Shown: positions 28,948 to 36,529 of the stretch, one piece after another
Layout: every line of letters starts with the position of its first letter
Numbering within the stretch: position 1 is the first letter of the stretch
Notes under the pieces: model-generated
Told to the model about the DNA's origin: nothing
The model's input: only the letters and a program-made list of their open reading frames with translations
Database searches by the model: none
Assembly: GCF_049647105.1 (NCBI RefSeq)
Contig: NZ_JBARWZ010000151.1
Location: 1 to 64,000, forward strand
DNA length: 64,000 bases
Origin: Actinophytocola sp049647105
GTDB taxonomy: Bacteria > Actinomycetota > Actinomycetes > Mycobacteriales > Pseudonocardiaceae
Reading direction: 5' to 3'
Program-made: the position numbers and the translations under genes

Positions 28948-29493
28948 ATGGGATACGTCGTGGACCTGCACCGCCCGGTGGCAGGCGATGTCATTGACCT
29001 GATTCTGGCCGACCACCGCCTGTTCGAGGAGTTGCTGCGCGCACTGCGCGACACCAGCGCGGACCGCGACGAGGTGCGAGGCGCGCTGGCCACCGTGCTC
29101 GTGGCCCATGCCGAGGCCGAGGAGAAGTTCGTCTATCCGAAGCTCCGCAAGCGCCGCGCGGTCGGCGAGGAGGAGGCCGAGCACGGCGAGGAGGAGCACG
29201 CCGAGGGCCATGAGGCGCTGCTGAAGGTGCTGGAACTCAAGGGAACCGACACGAAGGCCTTCGACGACGCCGTCGAGGAGCTGTCGGGCACCATCAACCA
29301 CCACTTGGCCGAGGAGGAGCTGACCATCCTCAACCCGGCCCGCGACGAGGTGGGTCCGGTGGTGCGCGCGGACCTGGGCCGTGAGTTCCTGACCGAGCGC
29401 AACCGCCAGATCGACGCGAACTGCGGCCGGGTGGAGAACGTCCGCCGCCTGGTGGCGGAGGCGAAGAAGCGGGGCAAGCTCGACGACGACTAG
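28948..29493 (+). CDS. Hemerythrin HHE-domain protein
   Basis: 181 aa. Iron-site histidines and acidic ligands are spread through DLILADHRLFEELL (about residues 18-31), VLVAHAEAEEKFVYP (about residues 50-64), EEEHAEGHEALLKVL and NHHLAEEELTILNPARDEV (about residues 113-132), the expected HHE pattern of a di-iron four-helix bundle. ATG at 28948 is chosen because the domain begins right after it; the upstream frame is not conserved in character. Proteins of this kind bind oxygen or take part in iron/NO stress responses. A strong bidirectional terminator follows. Confidence 0.85.
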   Translation: MGYVVDLHRPVAGDVIDLILADHRLFEELLRALRDTSADRDEVRGALATVLVAHAEAEEKFVYPKLRKRRAVGEEEAEHGEEEHAEGHEALLKVLELKGTDTKAFDDAVEELSGTINHHLAEEELTILNPARDEVGPVVRADLGREFLTERNRQIDANCGRVENVRRLVAEAKKRGKLDDD

Positions 29494-29503
29494 AGCGGAG
29501 AAA

Positions 29504-29545
29504 CGACCAGGCCCCGCCCGCGTGTTCGCGGCCGGGGCCTGGTCG
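29504..29545. terminator. Bidirectional terminator hairpin
   Basis: CGACCAGGCCCCG (29504-29516) pairs perfectly with CGGGGCCTGGTCG (29533-29545), a 13-bp stem between two convergent genes. Confidence 0.85.
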
Positions 29546-29557
29546 TGGATCGATCCG

Positions 29558-30397
29558 TCAGCACAACACGAGCAGCCCTGTCACGGCCGTGCAGTACCGG
29601 CGAGCACTGTCGTTTTCACCGTCGGGATCGGAAGGTGTGGAGGAAACCCGGGTGACGGTCGAGGAGAAGGACCCCAGCGTCAGCAACCCGGCATAAACGG
29701 AATACGTCGCGGACACGGTCCCGCCGGACGGAATGGACGCGAAGTCGCACACGACGCCCCGGTTCCCGTCCTTGACACACCCTGACCCGCTACTCCAGGC
29801 GAACCCGGCCGCGTAAACCCCGGAAATGCGGACCGAGGAAGCGGCGGAAGGCCCGTGGTTGGTCACGGAAACGGTGTAGGTAATCCGCGAAGCCAGCAGG
29901 CCGCGGGGTGACGCGTCAAGTGAAACCGCGAGATCGGCGATCTGGGGCGACACGACGACGGAAACAACGGGCCCGGACCCGGGCGCGAATGAGAAGTTGC
30001 TCCCGACGTGCTGGTGCTCGAATGTGTAAGCCGCCAGCGGGGCGGACTCGCGAGCCCGGAAAGTGAAAACCACGGTGGCCTGACCGCCGGAGGCGATGTC
30101 ACCGACACCACCGCGGTAACTGGTGGGCGAGTTCTCGAAACACGTCCCGCCAGTACATGAGACCAGCTCGAACACCGACGTGATCGGCGCTTCGGCGAGC
30201 CGCAACTGGGCGGCAGCCCCGGTGACGGTGAACGCCTGAGGATTGAACAACTCGACGGAAACCGTGAAGGTGCCCCCAGGGGCCACTTCGGAAGTACCCG
30301 TGACAGCCGCACTGGGGTCAGGAGGCGCGGCAGTAGCAACCCCCGGTACCACAAGCCCAGCGAGCAGAACAAGAACCCCTACCAGCCCTTTACGCAT
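29558..30397 (-). CDS. Secreted DUF11-type repeat protein
   Basis: 279 aa. Signal peptide MRKGLVGVLVLLAGLVVPGVATAA (cleavage after about residue 24). The rest consists of two immunoglobulin-like beta domains: the second has IADLAVSLDASPRGLLASRITYTVSVTNHGPSAASSV (split here from a longer run), the DUF11 signature. Cysteines occur in pairs (CTGGTCF; GCVKDGNRGVVCDF), suggesting disulfides outside the cell. The C-terminus ends YCTAVTGLLVLC without an LPXTG motif. ATG at 30397 is the start giving the signal peptide. Possibly a surface or spore-coat-type adhesin; it stands next to a sortase set. Confidence 0.75.
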   Translation of the reverse strand: MRKGLVGVLVLLAGLVVPGVATAAPPDPSAAVTGTSEVAPGGTFTVSVELFNPQAFTVTGAAAQLRLAEAPITSVFELVSCTGGTCFENSPTSYRGGVGDIASGGQATVVFTFRARESAPLAAYTFEHQHVGSNFSFAPGSGPVVSVVVSPQIADLAVSLDASPRGLLASRITYTVSVTNHGPSAASSVRISGVYAAGFAWSSGSGCVKDGNRGVVCDFASIPSGGTVSATYSVYAGLLTLGSFSSTVTRVSSTPSDPDGENDSARRYCTAVTGLLVLC

Positions 30398-30694
30398 ACC
30401 CCATCCAATCCTCAACCGACACCACTGCACCCCGTCGCGACCCAACCCCCGTCCGTTACGAACGGATACTCTCTCCACCCGAAAGGGCTAGTCACTTCAA
30501 CCTGAATGCGGGAATCCAAAGCACAGAAGCGCACTGAGAGCAGACCGCGTCGTGCGACCGCATTCCTGTCAAGAATCGAGCCAGTCCACTCGGTCGAGTG
30601 CACTTTTCACCCGTAGGGATCCCACTTCCTCCGATGCCGCTCCGTTACTGTCCATTTCGGACTGAAGCTGCGACAGGAAGAAGAGGATTCCGCA

Positions 30695-31138
30695 ATGAAC
30701 GAACTCGATCCCTGCATCATCGACGGGGGTGGCGGCCCCGTCACCAGCACGGGTCTGTCCATGGCAATCGTCGCGGTGGCCCTCCTCGTGGCCGCCGTCG
30801 CGGTGGCCATCCTGGCCCGCGTGCGCGGCAGGCGTGCCGCGGGCACGGCGGCCATGGTCGTGGCGCTGGGCCTGTTGACGTTCGGTGCCGTCGCGATCGT
30901 CGCCCCTCCTCAGGCGGCCGCCAGCGCCCCCTGCCCGGTCACACCGGCGAACCCCGTCACCACCACCTGGGCGCCCACCGCTACGACGCCCGACCCCGGC
31001 ACGCCCCCGGCCACCCCGACGACGGACGTCACCACCACCACGACCCCGCCCCTCACAACCACCGGCGGTGGTGGCGGCGGCAACAACGGCGGCGGCGGCA
31101 ACGGCGGCGGCGGCAACGGTGGTGGCGGCAACAACTGA
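30695..31138 (+). CDS. Membrane protein with Thr/Pro linker and Gly/Asn tail
   Basis: 147 aa, no family recognised. Two hydrophobic helices (MAIVAVALLVAAVAVAIL, about residues 23-40; AAMVVALGLLTFGAVAIVA, about residues 52-70) are followed by CPVTPANPVTTTW, a Thr/Pro-rich linker and a C-terminal tail of GGGGGGNN / GGGGNGGGGN repeats. ATG at 30695 follows AAGAAGAGGA. It lies 4 bases before the sortase gene, so the two are probably co-translated. The extracellular tail may be a sortase substrate or a wall-spanning spacer, but no canonical sorting signal (LPXTG plus hydrophobic tail) is present. Confidence 0.6.
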   Translation: MNELDPCIIDGGGGPVTSTGLSMAIVAVALLVAAVAVAILARVRGRRAAGTAAMVVALGLLTFGAVAIVAPPQAAASAPCPVTPANPVTTTWAPTATTPDPGTPPATPTTDVTTTTTPPLTTTGGGGGGNNGGGGNGGGGNGGGGNN

Positions 31139-31142
31139 TCCG

Positions 31143-31796
31143 GTGATCCATCAAGAAGCCCGCGCCCGGCCGGACCGCCTCACCCGCCTGCTGACTCTGT
31201 CGGCCGCGGTGCTGTTTGGCAGTGCCGCGGTCGCGGGCGTCCTCGCCCTGCGCGCCCCACCGCCCGACATCCCCCTGTCCGCCCCACTTCCGAACAGCAC
31301 CATCAGCACGGTGCGCTCGGTGCAGGCACCCGCGATCACCAGAGGCACACCGTCGACGGTGACCGTTTCCGCGATCAACCAGCACGACGTGCCGATCATC
31401 GCGGCGACAGTGGAAGACGATCGGATCAGCCCACCGCGCGACGTCCACACGGTCGGCATCTGGACCGGTGGGGCGCCCCTCGACGCCACCACCGGCACCA
31501 CGACACTGGTGGGTCACGTCAACTACGTCGGCCAGGGCAACGGCGCGTTCCACGACCTGGCATTCGTCCAGGTGGGTTCGGCTGTCACCACCGTCGACGC
31601 GACCGGCAGAGCCACGTCGTGGGTCGTCACCGCGATCACCACCACCGCCAAGACCGACGGCGTGGACCCCGCCGCCCTGGCGGGAACGCCCGGTCCACGC
31701 CGCCTGGTCCTGGTCACCTGCGGCGGCGAGTACGACGAGAACCTGCAGTCCTACAGCGACAACGTCTATGTATGGGCCACCCCGGCCAGCGGTTGA
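31143..31796 (+). CDS. Class F-type sortase
   Basis: 217 aa membrane-anchored transpeptidase. N-terminal helix (LTLSAAVLFGSAAVAGVLAL, residues 17-36) and a Pro/Ser-rich spacer precede the sortase fold. VHTVGIWTGGAP (residues 101-112), the catalytic His125 in LVGHVNY and Cys193 in LVLVTCGGEYD are present, in the form typical of actinobacterial class F. The catalytic Arg usually sits in the strand after the Cys, but the segment here (ENLQSYSDNVYVWATP) contains none; Arg186/187 before the Cys are the only candidates nearby. GTG at 31143 is 4 bases behind the Gly/Asn-tail gene. Terminator follows. The substrate is unknown. Confidence 0.8.
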   Translation: MIHQEARARPDRLTRLLTLSAAVLFGSAAVAGVLALRAPPPDIPLSAPLPNSTISTVRSVQAPAITRGTPSTVTVSAINQHDVPIIAATVEDDRISPPRDVHTVGIWTGGAPLDATTGTTTLVGHVNYVGQGNGAFHDLAFVQVGSAVTTVDATGRATSWVVTAITTTAKTDGVDPAALAGTPGPRRLVLVTCGGEYDENLQSYSDNVYVWATPASG

Positions 31797-31833
31797 TCTC
31801 CCCAGATTCTCCCCGGCGGTGTCCTGGAAATCA

Positions 31834-31872
31834 CTCAGGGCCGGACTCCCCAAAGAGGGAACCGGCCCTGAG
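31834..31872 (+). terminator. Terminator after the sortase gene
   Basis: CTCAGGGCCGG (31834-31844) pairs with CCGGCCCTGAG (31862-31872), followed by CTGCTGTTTT. It ends 10 bases before the AICE left boundary and in the ancestral chromosome would also have faced the 3' end of the tRNA-Pro gene. Confidence 0.85.
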
Positions 31873-31882
31873 CTGCTGTTTT

Positions 31883-31930
31883 CCACCGTCGGGGTGACAG
31901 GATTTGAACCTGCGACCCCTTCGTCCCGAA
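31883..31930. repeat. attL: 48-bp tRNA-Pro direct repeat, left copy
   Basis: Identical to 47541-47588. It contains the last 42 bases of tRNA-Pro (minus strand, anticodon loop to discriminator base) plus 6 flanking bases. Beyond 31930 the sequence (GGCAAGC...) no longer matches the tRNA, so this is a gene remnant created by integration. Confidence 0.93.
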
Positions 31931-32117
31931 GGCAAGCAAACAGCGTTTGACGTGTGGAAACGCCACGTCAGTCACCCTTCCGGCGTCCGTGGACGTCCGG
32001 CCAGATCTGTGCCGATTCGCCATGATCGTCAGGCAGTTGGTCAGGCGGCGGGAAGGGCTACCAGCAATACAGTCGGAGGCGGGAGGTTTGTGTTCAGACT
32101 TTCTCCACTGTTTCAAG

Positions 32118-32138
32118 GCGGGCGCCTTCGGCGCCCGC
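32118..32138. terminator. Terminator-like hairpin near attL
   Basis: GCGGGCGCC (32118-32126) and GGCGCCCGC (32130-32138) form a perfect 9-bp stem with a TTC loop. It could end transcription entering the element from the left; no U-run. Confidence 0.5.
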
Positions 32139-32338
32139 TGGCCCGCTGTGCTCATGGCCGAACCGGCACTGCGCGCTGGGCGTGCGGCTGGCGCCGGTCC
32201 CAGCGCGCGCCGGTAGGCCGGAGGCGGGCCAGGAGCAGTAGGCCCGCGCTGAACAGAGAGAAGAGATGTCCTCGCCGGACGGGCAGGTCTCCAGGATGGC
32301 GGGGACTGCGGTTCGGCTGCGGTTCGTCGGGGGAACGT

Positions 32339-32474
32339 CCTGCCTTCCCGTCGACCTCCACAAGGGCTATCGCACCGCGTCAAGGGGGCAGACCCAGCCC
32401 AGGGTGCCAGCCACGAGGTAGGTGCCCCCTTGACCCGGCACGATCGGGCTACGCCAGGTCGACGGGAAGGCAGG
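32339..32474. repeat. 136-bp nested inverted repeat upstream of the nucleotidyltransferase operon
   Basis: Outer arms CCTGCCTTCCCGTCGACCT (32339-32357) and AGGTCGACGGGAAGGCAGG (32456-32474) are perfectly complementary. Inner arms TCAAGGGGGCA (32380-32390) and TGCCCCCTTGA (32423-32433) are also perfect. The 22-base segments between outer and inner arms have equal length on both sides and about half of their bases are complementary, so the whole is symmetric about a 32-base centre. A decayed or structured palindrome of this size is unlikely by chance. Function unknown. Confidence 0.8.
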
Positions 32475-32570
32475 AAGCCCCTTGGATGTTGTGTCTGAAA
32501 ATGTTCATCAACCTGGGTAACGGAAGGTGACTGCAGCTCGATCTCTTCGTGAGAGCGAGAGGAGTCGATC

Positions 32571-33140
32571 GTGTTGCCTGAGATGGTCATATCGCAGTTC
32601 GACTCCACGCTGCGCGTGCTCCCGTTCGCAAAATCGCCTCACCGTGCTACTTGGGAGGAGCTCGAGGCGACCTTCGGCGACACGGCTGAGCGGAAGACCA
32701 TGCTCTACCTGGCGCGCAGTCGCCTTGAGGCGATGATTGCTGACTCCGTTCCTGTTGCTGCGGCTTGGGTGAACGGATCTTTCGTCACCAGCAAACAGAG
32801 TCCTTCAGATATCGATCTTGTAGTGATCCTGAATGGGCCGCAGGTCGCGCAGATGTGGCAGTCGGGGCTGATCCCCCATGACGAGGTCATGAAGCGGATA
32901 CGCCACTACGAAGAGCAACGATACGAACCCGGTGGGACGGCGACGCAGCATCTAACAGACTTCCACTACGCTCGGTGGTTTCCCAAAGATCACGGACTCC
33001 ATGCCAGCAGCTACGGAGAACTTGAGTACTGGTCTTCTTGCTGGTCACGTGTCAAGGTTGAGTCAGATGCGCATACTGAGGAGGTACCGGACTTCACCCG
33101 GTACGCAGACTGCAAGGGCTTCGTAGAGGTGAGGTGGTAG
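32571..33140 (+). CDS. Minimal nucleotidyltransferase (DUF6932-like), AICE cargo
   Basis: 189 aa. The polymerase-beta-type nucleotidyltransferase motif is clear: WVNGSF (Gly69-Ser70) followed ten residues later by SDIDLVVI (Asp80 and Asp82, metal-binding). A third acidic ligand may be Asp130 or Asp140. The C-terminus, SYGELEYWSSCW...DCKGFVEVRW, is like that of DUF6932-type proteins. Relatives transfer nucleotides to proteins or small molecules (as in MNT/HEPN antitoxins and aminoglycoside enzymes). GTG at 32571 follows GAGAGGAG. The stop overlaps the region of the next gene's ribosome site, so the pair is an operon. Codon use is visibly more A/T-rich than the host, pointing to recent transfer. 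Confidence 0.75.
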   Translation: MLPEMVISQFDSTLRVLPFAKSPHRATWEELEATFGDTAERKTMLYLARSRLEAMIADSVPVAAAWVNGSFVTSKQSPSDIDLVVILNGPQVAQMWQSGLIPHDEVMKRIRHYEEQRYEPGGTATQHLTDFHYARWFPKDHGLHASSYGELEYWSSCWSRVKVESDAHTEEVPDFTRYADCKGFVEVRW

Positions 33141-33142
33141 CC

Positions 33143-34120
33143 ATGGCAGAACCACTACCACCTGTGCTTTTCACGCGACGAGTCTCCGAGCCAGGACGGC
33201 TGGTCAACGCAGACGAGGATCTAGTCAGGTTTGATGAGTTCCTACTCTCAGTTCCATCCGACTACCCAGGGTTGCACGCTTTAAGGCGTCGTCGGGAGGA
33301 GCTGGCTACTGCGGCCTACGGTGGCGTCCCCGAACTCGACCTGCATCTCGATGGTGACTCTGTACGAGGACATGGCACCGACGCAACTCACTTAGCGAGG
33401 TTCATCGGAGCAGCATCGCGCGCTGTGCAAGAGGTAACCAAAAGCCTAGGAGGCTTTCGGCGGCTTGCACCCGGGCTCCAGGTGATCCCAGGTCCAGGAA
33501 GCGTGAGGCTAACTTTCATGCCACGAGTGAGCGTCCCGCCGCCGGGTAGCCTCTCCAGTCAAGCTCTGGTCACGAACGAAGTGGCCGGCCTTCGTCGGCT
33601 CGCGAACCTCATGATCGTGGCACAGACAACTGAAGACATCACTGGTGCCGAGATGCTTGCCGCTGTGCAGGACCTGGCGCCCACTGCCCGCAGGGCGATC
33701 CGCTCCTTCGCGAAGGCTGCCATTGACGGCGAGTACGACGTCGATGGCACTTGGGTGGATCCTGGTCGCGGAACGACTCCCCTGCGTCTAACTCAGCGTG
33801 CAGCTCGTCGGCTGACTGACGCCGCAGCGATGGCTACTGAAGAGATCACGAAGGCGTCGATGAGTGGCGCGATCGACGGCTGGGAGTGGTCTACGAGCAC
33901 CATCAAGTTTCGCCCCGCAGTCGGATCGCGCTTCCGCGCGCATGTTCCCGAACGGCTTGCGAACGAGGCAGCCCGGTTGGGTGCTCAGCGGGACCTACAG
34001 CTGGATGTGCTGTTCACGGTAGTCACCAAGTACGGCGCCGGAAGCGATAGACCTACAGGCCGTGGTTACACCGTGGAACGCATTGCACCTAGTAAAACTT
34101 CGGATACCCCGCCGTTCTGA
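33143..34120 (+). CDS. Unrecognised 325-aa partner of the nucleotidyltransferase
   Basis: No family recognised. ATG at 33143 is used (GAGGTGAGG just upstream); GTG at 33134 would overlap the preceding stop. No signal peptide or membrane segment. An N-terminal part with the charged helix YPGLHALRRRREELATAAYG leads to ELDLHLDGDSVRGHGTDATHLARFIGAASRAVQEV (residues about 64-98, split from a longer run), a middle helical region rich in Ala/Thr (AEMLAAVQDLAPTARRAIRSFAKAA), and a beta-rich C-terminal segment with DGWEWSTSTIKFRPA and RFRAHVPERLANEA. Two genes in operon, low G+C, directly inside attL: typical setting of a defence or toxin-antitoxin module, but that is inference. Confidence 0.6.
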   Translation: MAEPLPPVLFTRRVSEPGRLVNADEDLVRFDEFLLSVPSDYPGLHALRRRREELATAAYGGVPELDLHLDGDSVRGHGTDATHLARFIGAASRAVQEVTKSLGGFRRLAPGLQVIPGPGSVRLTFMPRVSVPPPGSLSSQALVTNEVAGLRRLANLMIVAQTTEDITGAEMLAAVQDLAPTARRAIRSFAKAAIDGEYDVDGTWVDPGRGTTPLRLTQRAARRLTDAAAMATEEITKASMSGAIDGWEWSTSTIKFRPAVGSRFRAHVPERLANEAARLGAQRDLQLDVLFTVVTKYGAGSDRPTGRGYTVERIAPSKTSDTPPF

Positions 34121-34357
34121 TTGACTATAGCCAATCAAGATCATTCCCCGAGTTTACCCTCAGAAAACGACCACAACTGATCATGGCGGACGCCACACGT
34201 CGACCATTCACACTTGCGAATCGCACAGGTGGGACGGTAAGTCGGCAAATAACGACAGGTGATCGACGGACATGATCATGAAACCGTAGGTTCGCGGATC
34301 TGGTCAGGCTGGTCCTTGTGTCGCGTCATCGGCAGGCGACTTCGTCAATAGATCGCC

Positions 34358-34840
34358 CTAATCCCGTGTAGCTCCCCGTGGCCACACCACTGTGACCGGT
34401 ATGCCCTGGTTGCGGGCCGCGTCCACCACGTCGGCCGTTCCGCCGTAGCCGCGTGCTGGCTGGCCGTCCCAGACGGCGAGCAGTTCGTCTGCATCTGTGA
34501 GCATTCGCAGGCTGGCGTCCATGTGCGCCTTCGAATCGGACTCGATGTGGTCAAGGCGGATGGTGTCAGCGGCTTCGGCGATTAGCGCGTCGTAGGTGGC
34601 GTGGTGCTCCTGGGGGAGGCCGTCGCGGTACCGGTGAGCGGGAACGATGACGTGGAGCGTTCCTCCGTGGTCGAGTATGGCTCTGGCGAACAGGGCATCT
34701 GCTCCGTCAGCGATGCAGCTCAGGCCGACCAATGGGCCGTTCTCTGCGCGCTTGCTGACCTCCTCTCGGAGAGCGGCGTCTACCAGTGTTGCCGTTTCGG
34801 CGGAGAGGCCGCGGTGCCCTGTTGTTGCCAGGCGCGTCAT
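34358..34840 (-). CDS. SLOG-type Rossmann protein coupled to the XRE/TPR regulator
   Basis: 160 aa with a Rossmann-like nucleotide-binding layout of the SLOG superfamily: N-terminal TGHRGLS (residues 7-13), SCIADGADALFARAIL, VIVPAHRYRDGLPQEHH, the HIESDSKAHMDASLRML helix, and ELLAVWDGQPARGYGGTADVVDAARNQGIPVTVVWP (split here from a longer run) where the GYGGTADVV loop is typical for nucleotide binding. The family looks widespread in actinobacteria next to XRE regulators. SLOG proteins bind or make nucleotide signals, and several work in antiviral systems; the ligand here is not known. ATGA overlap with the regulator gene shows strict coupling. Confidence 0.7.
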   Translation of the reverse strand: MTRLATTGHRGLSAETATLVDAALREEVSKRAENGPLVGLSCIADGADALFARAILDHGGTLHVIVPAHRYRDGLPQEHHATYDALIAEAADTIRLDHIESDSKAHMDASLRMLTDADELLAVWDGQPARGYGGTADVVDAARNQGIPVTVVWPRGATRD

Positions 34841-36144
34841 CCGTCTTCCCGTTCGTAGAGCGTGGCCAGGGCGTCGTCAAGTTGGCGGGCTTCTGTGGTG
34901 TGCGTTGCGATGCTCGCGCGGAACTGGCGAACTCGGCTGGTGATTCGTTCGCTGCCGTAGGCGCGGCCAACCGCAAGGGCTTCGGTCGCCAGTGCGCAGC
35001 CTCCGGCGATGTCTCCGGTACTGGCTAGTACCGTGGCGTGCTCGACCTGGGCGAGGGCGCGCGGCTTTGCGGCGGTCAGTGCCGGACCTGCAGTTGCATA
35101 GGCAGTTCGGGCCGCTCGGAGGTCGCCGAGGCGGCCGAGCGCGCTTGCTCGGTACCGGGCGGCCTTGGCGGACGAGAACGCGAACACCCACGGCCATTGT
35201 GGTTCGCCAGTCTGTCGGCCAACCAGGTTCTCCGAGTCGCGCAGCGCAGCAAGTGTCTGTTTCCGGTCGCCTGTGTGGGCGTAGGCGATAGCGAGCAGGG
35301 ATGCCAACCAAGCGCGAGCAGTTGCAGGCGCGCTGACATCGAGCTGCTGCATAGCCCGCTGGAGCAGCGTCAACCCCTGGCGACTGTCACCGATCTCCAC
35401 TGCGAAGTGGCCGAGGCTGGCCGTCATGTACGCAGCTAGGAGCGGGTGGTGTGCACGCTTGGCGTGCCCGATCGCCTCGACGTAGCGGCGTCGGGCCGTG
35501 GCGTTGTCGCCACGGTCCGCCGCTAGCCAGGCTGCCAGTCCTGCGGTCTCGGACAGTGTCCGAAAGCCATCTGACGTGCGGACACGATCGCGCACGATCC
35601 CTGCGGTGAGGTTCAGGTGTGCATCCACCGCCGGAGACAGCCGGTCCGAGGCGACGACTGACTCCATCTGCCGGTAGTGCGTGGTGGGGCCGGACAGGAT
35701 CTCGATCAGGTTGGCGTCTGATGGCGCCAGCAAGACTCCGGCGCCAACTCCCAGCGTCGTCTTCAGGAACGTCTTGCGGTTCACGTCATCCAACGTAGCC
35801 CGCGACGGCCTCCTGAAACCCAGCTCGATGTCGGTCGTGACGTTGAGGACGGCCCGGAGCGCAGATCGGTACCTTGCCGCTGGCCACCTGGTGACGCCCC
35901 GTTCCCAGCGGCCGACGTGCCGAGCATCGACAGCTCCTGGCGTGCCGGTCGCCCGAAACACGTGGTTGTTGACCGCCTCCGACAGATCCTGACGGGTCAT
36001 GGGGTGGCCTGGCGTGCAGGGCGACTCGATTCGCATCCGAGCCGTCGCCAGCAGGCGGTTGCCTGCGGGCGCGGTCTCGGCCTTCTCTGCTCGGTTCGCA
36101 GGCGACGGACGGCCCTGACTCTCGGAGGCCGATGTCGCATTCAT
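34837..36144 (-). CDS. XRE-family regulator with TPR-like C-terminal region
   Basis: 435 aa. The N-terminal helix-turn-helix covers about residues 48-100 (MTRQDLSEAVNNHVF...VGRWERGVTRWP). After a linker with RKTFLKTTLGVGAGVLLAP, which looks like a twin-arginine-free hydrophobic stretch, the C-terminal 270 residues are all-helical TPR-type repeats (AAWLAADRGDNATARRRYVEAIGHAK, YMTASLGHFAVEIGDSRQGLTLLQRA and so on). Such proteins are common in Streptomyces-type genomes and often respond to a small ligand or peptide. ATG at 36144 lies 7 nt after TATGCT, suggesting a leaderless mRNA. It precedes the SLOG gene (ATGA overlap) and is divergent from a GntR gene. Confidence 0.75.
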   Translation of the reverse strand: MNATSASESQGRPSPANRAEKAETAPAGNRLLATARMRIESPCTPGHPMTRQDLSEAVNNHVFRATGTPGAVDARHVGRWERGVTRWPAARYRSALRAVLNVTTDIELGFRRPSRATLDDVNRKTFLKTTLGVGAGVLLAPSDANLIEILSGPTTHYRQMESVVASDRLSPAVDAHLNLTAGIVRDRVRTSDGFRTLSETAGLAAWLAADRGDNATARRRYVEAIGHAKRAHHPLLAAYMTASLGHFAVEIGDSRQGLTLLQRAMQQLDVSAPATARAWLASLLAIAYAHTGDRKQTLAALRDSENLVGRQTGEPQWPWVFAFSSAKAARYRASALGRLGDLRAARTAYATAGPALTAAKPRALAQVEHATVLASTGDIAGGCALATEALAVGRAYGSERITSRVRQFRASIATHTTEARQLDDALATLYEREDG

Positions 36145-36202
36145 GCAGGTCAGCATAGGACGCATTGTGACGCGGTGCATAGCGCTAGTACGCGTCCTTA
36201 CG

Positions 36203-36231
36203 TTCCGTAGAACTCAGTGACTACATACAGT
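36203..36231 (+). promoter_or_regulatory. Promoter of the cargo GntR gene
   Basis: TTCCGT (36203-36208) and TACAGT (36226-36231) with a 17-base spacer; the GTG of the GntR gene follows 6 nt after the -10 box, so the transcript is probably leaderless. Confidence 0.5.
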
Positions 36232-36237
36232 GCGCCC

Positions 36238-36492
36238 GTGAGCAAGCTCCCCGACTTCGACCCGGCGAAGATCGGCCCGGACTACCTGTACGTAGCCATG
36301 GCCGATCACCTCGCGGCGCGCATCGAGGCTGGGGAGCTGACGCCCAACACCCGCCTACCTGCGGAACGGGACCTGGCCGACGAGTACGGCGTCAGCCTCG
36401 GCACCGCCCGCCGGGCCACGCGGGAGCTGCGGGAACGCGGGTTGGTGATCACCGTGCCGGTCAAGGGCACGTTCGTGACCAACCGGTCGTAG
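36238..36492 (+). CDS. Short GntR-type DNA-binding protein
   Basis: 84 aa, only a winged-helix GntR N-domain: YLYVAMADHLAARIEAGELTPNTRLPAERDLADEYGVSLGTARRATRELRERGLVITV (shown split), then GTFVTNRS. No ligand-binding C-domain, as in many AICE and plasmid-encoded GntR proteins. GTG at 36238 is preferred over GTG 36217 because it sits 6 nt after a TACAGT -10 box. It is divergent from the XRE/TPR-SLOG operon across about 90 bases and may control it and the HTH-FGE gene that follows 37 bases downstream. Confidence 0.75.
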   Translation: MSKLPDFDPAKIGPDYLYVAMADHLAARIEAGELTPNTRLPAERDLADEYGVSLGTARRATRELRERGLVITVPVKGTFVTNRS

Positions 36493-36529
36493 CGCTCACG
36501 TCGCATCGGGGAACCAGACAGGGGGAAGT

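Larger units (their letters stand above)
31931..32570. other. Gene-free left end of the AICE
   Basis: 640 bases with no convincing protein gene on either strand; the long open frames here are high-G+C shadows, one reading through the tRNA remnant. It contains a 9-bp stem hairpin (32118-32138) and a 136-bp nested inverted repeat (32339-32474), so it may carry a structured RNA or a DNA site. Confidence 0.6.

Noticed and set aside
30598..31146. Alternative frame over the Gly/Asn-tail gene (His/Arg-rich, 182 aa)
   Set aside because: Composition is typical of a frame-shifted G+C repeat; the frame starting at 30695 has a ribosome site and membrane helices.
31889..31930. Second tRNA-Pro gene at the left end
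   Set aside because: Only the 3' half (from the anticodon loop) is present; the 5' half does not follow, so it is an attL remnant.
32339..32474. Retron-type msr/msd RNA
   Set aside because: Inverted repeats fit superficially, but there is no reverse transcriptase gene anywhere in the element.
31904..32530. 208-aa plus-strand frame at the left AICE end
   Set aside because: It begins inside the tRNA remnant (MNLRPLRPE is the familiar translation of tRNA-Pro antisense) and has no ribosome site or domain.
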